The position numbers and the translations under genes were made by a program. The notes beneath the pieces are model-generated. The model was not told where the DNA came from. It saw nothing but the letters and a program-made list of their open reading frames with translations, and did no database searches. This document shows, in pieces, positions 60,169 through 64,000 of a stretch of DNA of 64,000 nt (positions are counted from its first letter, which is position 1; each line of letters begins with the position of its first letter). This stretch comes from Caballeronia mineralivorans PML1(12) (GTDB taxonomy: Bacteria; Pseudomonadota; Gammaproteobacteria; Burkholderiales; Burkholderiaceae), in assembly GCF_001028175.1 (NCBI RefSeq), contig NZ_AEJF01000108.1, positions 1 to 64,000 of the forward strand. The letters are read 5' to 3'.

Positions 60169-60639
60169 ACCCAATCTCGGGATCCTCGAGACAGGGATAG
60201 GACAACGTCGCAACGACTACCGCAGCATCAGGGAAGTGCGTCTGTGGATGCAGCGCCATGAGGGCGGCGGCTGTCCGGCTGCCGGGTGTTGATCTCGACA
60301 TACTTGTGCCATACCTCAAGCACGATCAATTAGCGCGAGTTTGCGTGGTACTCACCGACAAACCCGCTGGAAAGGCGCGCAAGTGGGTCCTCGCGTTGCA
60401 CCACCCCTGATCAGCGATAAGTGGCGTGTGTCACTTCAAGCGCGAGCGTCCCGACAACCCGTCCTGAGTTGCATTGACCGTCTCGGGAGTATCGCGTCCG
60501 CTTAACGAAGGCTTGCGCCCGATATGCCATGCACCCTCACGAGGCTGTTGCCGCCACGTGCGCAGAGTGGCGGTGCCGGCCACGCCAATCGAAAGCGCTG
60601 CGCGAGTCCCGTCTCAACAGGCGCCCGAGATCTTCAGGC

Positions 60640-60848
60640 GTTTGCACGAAGCCGATCCACGACGACCCATGCCATGAGTTGGTCAACGCGGTGATCGCGT
60701 GGTCGGCGATGCGCGCAAGCCCGAAGCGCAGATACGCCTCGGGATCGACATCGTTAAGTTTGGCCGTGCCGATGAAGCTGTAGATCGCGGCAGCGCGTTC
60801 GCCGTCCGAGTCAGCGCCAGCAAACAGATAGTTGCGGCGACAATGCAA
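60640..60848 (-). pseudogene. IS66-family transposase, C-terminal remnant
   Basis: The minus strand reads RRNYLFAGADSDGERAAAIY and SFIGTAKLNDVDPEAYLRFG, then IADHAI, which is the conserved end of IS66 TnpC transposases. A frame change follows, after which NRVDQLMAW-like codons appear in another frame. Upstream catalytic parts are missing. Confidence 0.75.
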
Positions 60849-61029
60849 TTATGTGCACTGAAAAGGAAACGGGCTTCGGGTTCAGCTCGCGCGGGCCGGC
60901 GTCAGGTGAACCGGACACGATGCTCCCAAGGCTGCTACGTCGATGCAAGATGCCATCACTGGCCGCTTACGGCGCTCCGCGCCCACAAGATCATAAACGA
61001 GATGAAGAAGGCAAAACGACAACTACTCC

Positions 61030-61994
61030 TCGGGTAACATTCCCTCGTGAGGCAACACGAGCGGACTTCCTAGTTGTCGCGCACCACCGGCTTTGTAAGC
61101 GCATGCAGTCCAAGGGGTCCCACGTGGCGTTTGGCTATGAGGCCGGATCGTGTGGGTTCGGACTGCACCGCCAACTGACGGACAAAGGTCATACTTGCAT
61201 GGTCTGCGCGCCGTCACTGATTCCCAGGACGCTTGGCGAGCGAGTGAAAACTGATTGCCGCGATGCGGCCAAGCAGGTGCGATCGCTGCGTGCCGGGGGA
61301 TCTCTCGCCTGCGCACGTGCCGACGGTCGAGGACGAGGCGTTCCGTGATCTGGTGCGTGCCTGGGGCGCGGCCAAATAGGATCTGAAGCAGGCACGGCAG
61401 CGTCTGAAGACATTCCTGCTGATTCCCGACGTGCGTTACTCCGGCCGCGCTGACTGGGGCCCGGGACACCGACGCTAGACAGTGGCTATCCATTTGATTC
61501 ACCGTGGCAGCAACTCGCATTCGAGGAGCACCGCCGCACGATCGAGTACCGACTGACCCAATGCGAACGGCTGGAGGCAGCCCTGCGCGAAGTGGCACCA
61601 CAGTGGCGTTTCTTCCATGTGTGAAGACTCTGCAGGCACTACGTGGCATCCAGTTCACCACGGCGATCGGCCTGCTGGCCGAACTCGGTGTCGCTGTCCA
61701 CGCAGAATTGACCCTAACAGCAATGCGCGCCGTTTGCTGGTCAAAGTAGCGTGGTCTTACCGTCACCCGGCCAAGATCAGCCAAGCGATCCAGAAGCGAC
61801 ACGAAGCGCTACCCAAGCCCATCATGGACCGTGCCTGGGATGATCAACTGCACCTGTGCAAGCGCTACCGCAGACTTACTCACGCGGCACCCCCCCCCAA
61901 CGTTGCTCTGGCAGCCGTCGCCCGTGAGCTGGCGGGTTTCGTCTGGGACCTCGCACAGATGACGCCCATCACCGCAACCGTGCAGGCCACGTAA
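61030..61994 (+). pseudogene. IS110-family transposase with multiple frameshifts
   Basis: Blocks of an IS110 transposase appear in sequence in different frames: FGYEAGSCGFGLHRQLTDKG, CAPSLIPRTLGERVKTDCRD, then DLVRAWGAAK, and a C-terminal part with LPKPIMDRAWDDQLHLCKRY and AAVARELAGFVWDLAQM ending in TAA 61992-61994. Several frameshifts and an internal stop make it inactive. I could not define the element ends. Confidence 0.75.
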
Positions 61995-62379
61995 AACCAT
62001 CGGCTCAGGCCTCAGTCACGCGAGGGAGGATCAAGAGTCTTCTGAAGGCGGTGCGGCGCGGTCGGCGAACAACCCGCGAAGATCCTACGAGATGACATCT
62101 GATGCTGACTCCCAGTCATAGAGCGCGGAAGGTTCGCCAGACGGAGCCCTGTAATGTGCTAGCCAACCCACGAATATCAGAAGGATCCACCGTCGAAGTT
62201 ACAGGCTGCGCCGCCTTGAGGAGATTCAAAAACACAGTGATGCACTAAGACAACGCGACCCGCGGTTCTTGACTACGGAAGTCATATCAGGAGCTAGTAA
62301 AGATCAACGCAGTCGGGTGGGCTACCGTTCTTTTAAGACAGAGACTGTATCCGCTCGTTTACCAAGCCACTCCACTCCG
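61995..62379. other. intergenic, IS110 downstream flank
   Basis: Non-coding sequence between the IS110 remnant and the AraC gene stop. It may contain the right flank of the element. Nothing else recognised. Confidence 0.3.
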
Positions 62380-63306
62380 TCAAGATTGCTCGCGACGGAA
62401 ATTCGCTCTGTAATGTGCGGGCGACAACTTCATTGCCTTTTTGAACGCTGTGCTGAAGGCACTTTCCGATGCATAACCCAATTCGTTGCCGATGTTAGCG
62501 ACGGATCGGGCACTTTGCGTTAAGTACACAACGGCGCGCCGCATCCGCAAATCGCGCAAATATGCCTGTGGGGTAACGCCCACGCTCGTGCGAAATCGGC
62601 TTGCATAGCTGGTGCGAGACATATTGCAAGCATCGGCAAATTCTTGAAGTGTCCATGGATGCTCGGGACGATCATTCATAAGCCGCAGTGATTTAGAAAT
62701 CCGTTGATCTTGGGTCGCGAGTGGCCAGCGTCCGCCGAGCGCACCAGCACTCTCCGAGGCCGTCTCTCGGTAGGCTCGAAGCACTCGGAGAAAGATGATT
62801 TGTGTCAACTTATCTACGGTCGACTTAGCGCCGATGTCGTTAGCCCGGACCTCATTAACAAGTTCGTCGTAAAGTAAATGCAATGTAGATTGACTGTCGT
62901 GACGGGCTCTGATAACAAAATAGTTTGGCAGTACGTTCATTAACATGTTCCCTGCACTTTCTTCGAGGGAAACAAAACATGCCAACGCCACGCAAGCCGA
63001 CGAATGGTATGCGTCGCTTGTCATTTGCGCATCCTGGTGAAAGGTGACTTCGCCGCCTAAAGGCGCATCAATCGCACTTGACATGGTGTACGCATTTCCG
63101 CGTCGCACCAGGAAGAAATCTCCCCGATCCGCAAAAATCGGAAGGCCCCCCTCCAATGCGAAATAACAACGGGACTTCATCACGAAGAGCTTCAGAGATT
63201 TTGGGGATGGCAGGCGTGCGGCCCATTGTCCGGATGCAAGTACGGCACCGCTGATGCTGCAGCGCGCCTCGGCCAAGTCGACAAGATCTGAAAATGCGTC
63301 GGACAT
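62380..63306 (-). CDS. AraC-family transcriptional regulator
   Basis: A 308-residue regulator. The N-terminal region (about 1-190) is a cupin-type ligand domain of the AraC cupin-6 kind (ALEGGLPIFADRGDFFLV). The C-terminal double helix-turn-helix covers about 205-305 with WTLQEFADACNMSRTSYASR, FRTSVGVTPQAYLRDLRMRR and IGNELGYASESAFSTAFKKA. The ATG at 63306 gives the standard start; no strong ribosome site is seen. It is divergent from the FAD-dependent oxidoreductase gene 220 bases away, its probable target. Confidence 0.88.
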   Translation of the reverse strand: MSDAFSDLVDLAEARCSISGAVLASGQWAARLPSPKSLKLFVMKSRCYFALEGGLPIFADRGDFFLVRRGNAYTMSSAIDAPLGGEVTFHQDAQMTSDAYHSSACVALACFVSLEESAGNMLMNVLPNYFVIRARHDSQSTLHLLYDELVNEVRANDIGAKSTVDKLTQIIFLRVLRAYRETASESAGALGGRWPLATQDQRISKSLRLMNDRPEHPWTLQEFADACNMSRTSYASRFRTSVGVTPQAYLRDLRMRRAVVYLTQSARSVANIGNELGYASESAFSTAFKKAMKLSPAHYRANFRREQS

Positions 63307-63529
63307 AATGTTGTACGAAATAGCAAGAAATGCGTACTCAAGAGTGTGCAAGAAACAAAAAATCCCGGCTACGATCCATCCCACTGCAGCGTACCACCAA
63401 ATTGAACAGCGAAAAGGCGAATGAAGCTGCCGGATGCCACTCGAAACCTTTGGCGGCCGCCACGAGAAAGTGTCCCCAACAACAATGCGTCGCTTTTAGG
63501 CGCCAATTTAAGATGCAGGAGAATTGACT

Positions 63530-64000
63530 TTGACCGGTCCGTCCACCACACCCGTACGTTCCGATCGCGAATTGCCTAAATCGGCAGATGTGGTCGTCAT
63601 CGGCGGCGGTATTGTCGGGGCATGTATTGCGCTGGAACTTGCGGAGCGTGGCGTTCGGGTAGTGCTCTGTGAGAAAGGCAATATAAACGAAGAGCAGTCC
63701 AGCCGAAACTTGGGATGGGTGCGGCTCACAAACCGTGCACCCGCCGAGATTCCTCTCATGATCGACTCGATTGGCCTTTGGGCAGATATGGATCGCCGGT
63801 TAGGTCGCGCCACGGGCTATGTGAAGTGCGGGATCGTGTTCTCGGATCGCACGGACGCTCAGGCCACGCAACGCCAAGATTGGTTGCTCAACTTGCGCAA
63901 TACCGGTTTCCGCGTCGAGGAGTTAACAAAGGAGGCAATGGGCGCTCGTTTTGGTGGCAGCTCATTTCCCGCAACCTACAGCATATTCAGCCCTTTCGAT
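63530..64000 (+). CDS. FAD-dependent oxidoreductase (DAO family), 5' part
   Basis: A frame open to the window end, 157 codons seen. ADVVVIGGGIVGACIALELA is the FAD/Rossmann motif, followed by RGVRVVLCEKGNI and SSRNLGWVRLTNR, typical of D-amino-acid dehydrogenase/DAO-type enzymes. The start appears to be TTG at 63530 with AGGAG 8 bases upstream; another TTG at 63524 is too close to the ribosome site. Divergent from an AraC regulator. The substrate, likely an amine or amino acid, cannot be determined from this part. Confidence 0.82.
   Translation, partial: MTGPSTTPVRSDRELPKSADVVVIGGGIVGACIALELAERGVRVVLCEKGNINEEQSSRNLGWVRLTNRAPAEIPLMIDSIGLWADMDRRLGRATGYVKCGIVFSDRTDAQATQRQDWLLNLRNTGFRVEELTKEAMGARFGGSSFPATYSIFSPFD

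Noticed and set aside
1-64000. tRNA, rRNA, CRISPR arrays, integrase attachment sites, replication origin
   Set aside because: I looked for cloverleaf-like ends, direct-repeat arrays, integrase genes and rep/par genes and saw none.

Overview
The window looks like accessory catabolic DNA from a betaproteobacterium of the Burkholderia/Paraburkholderia/Caballeronia/Cupriavidus type. The clues are: a nag-type salicylate/gentisate operon, IclR and LysR regulators, MHS-family transporters, a Burkholderia-type porin, a DUF4148 remnant, and decayed IS1182, IS66 and IS110 transposases. I see no rRNA, tRNA, CRISPR array, replication or conjugation genes. The organism is inferred from gene content only.

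Layout. 1-11 kb: after an IS1182 remnant comes a VOC-MHS transporter-SDR operon (minus strand). Two paralogous, convergent IclR regulators follow, then a dehydratase/CoA-transferase/thiolase/3-hydroxyacyl-CoA dehydrogenase operon (plus). 12-21.4 kb: a minus-strand flavin reductase, luciferase-like monooxygenase, butanediol-type alcohol dehydrogenase, acetoin-reductase-type SDR and aldehyde dehydrogenase run toward an AcoR-type sigma-54 activator and a separate ribB. Sigma-54 (-24/-12) promoters with the same upstream palindromes at the same distance precede both the flavin reductase and ribB, so flavin synthesis appears co-induced with the flavin monooxygenase. 22-28 kb: a LysR regulator faces a pimeloyl-CoA-type beta-oxidation operon (fused hydratase/dehydrogenase plus two acyl-CoA dehydrogenases), followed by a wrecked etfB. 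29-34 kb: small redox genes (LysR/SDR pair, ABM monooxygenase, tautomerase, quinone oxidoreductase).

35-46 kb: a NagR/NahR-like LysR diverges from nagAa-G-H-Ab-I-K-L, a complete route from salicylate through gentisate to fumarate and pyruvate. Convergent to it lie a salicylaldehyde dehydrogenase, an aryl-alcohol dehydrogenase and an MHS transporter, so the locus could start from salicyl alcohol. 47-60 kb: an ABM protein and an epimerase, then a secreted tannase/feruloyl-esterase-family lipoprotein, an SMP-30-like periplasmic protein, a porin, a large glycoside-hydrolase-like protein, an ACS-type MFS transporter and a FadR-type GntR regulator. This suggests use of plant-derived glycosides or esters. 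60-64 kb: IS66 and IS110 remnants, an AraC regulator, and the start of a FAD-dependent oxidoreductase cut by the window end.

A recurring theme is debris. Fragments of CoA transferase, thiolase, ribB, salicylaldehyde dehydrogenase and tannase, each related to an intact gene in the same window, lie between operons together with broken etfB, MipA, SDR, LysR and DUF4148 genes. Repeated duplication followed by deletion is the simplest reading.
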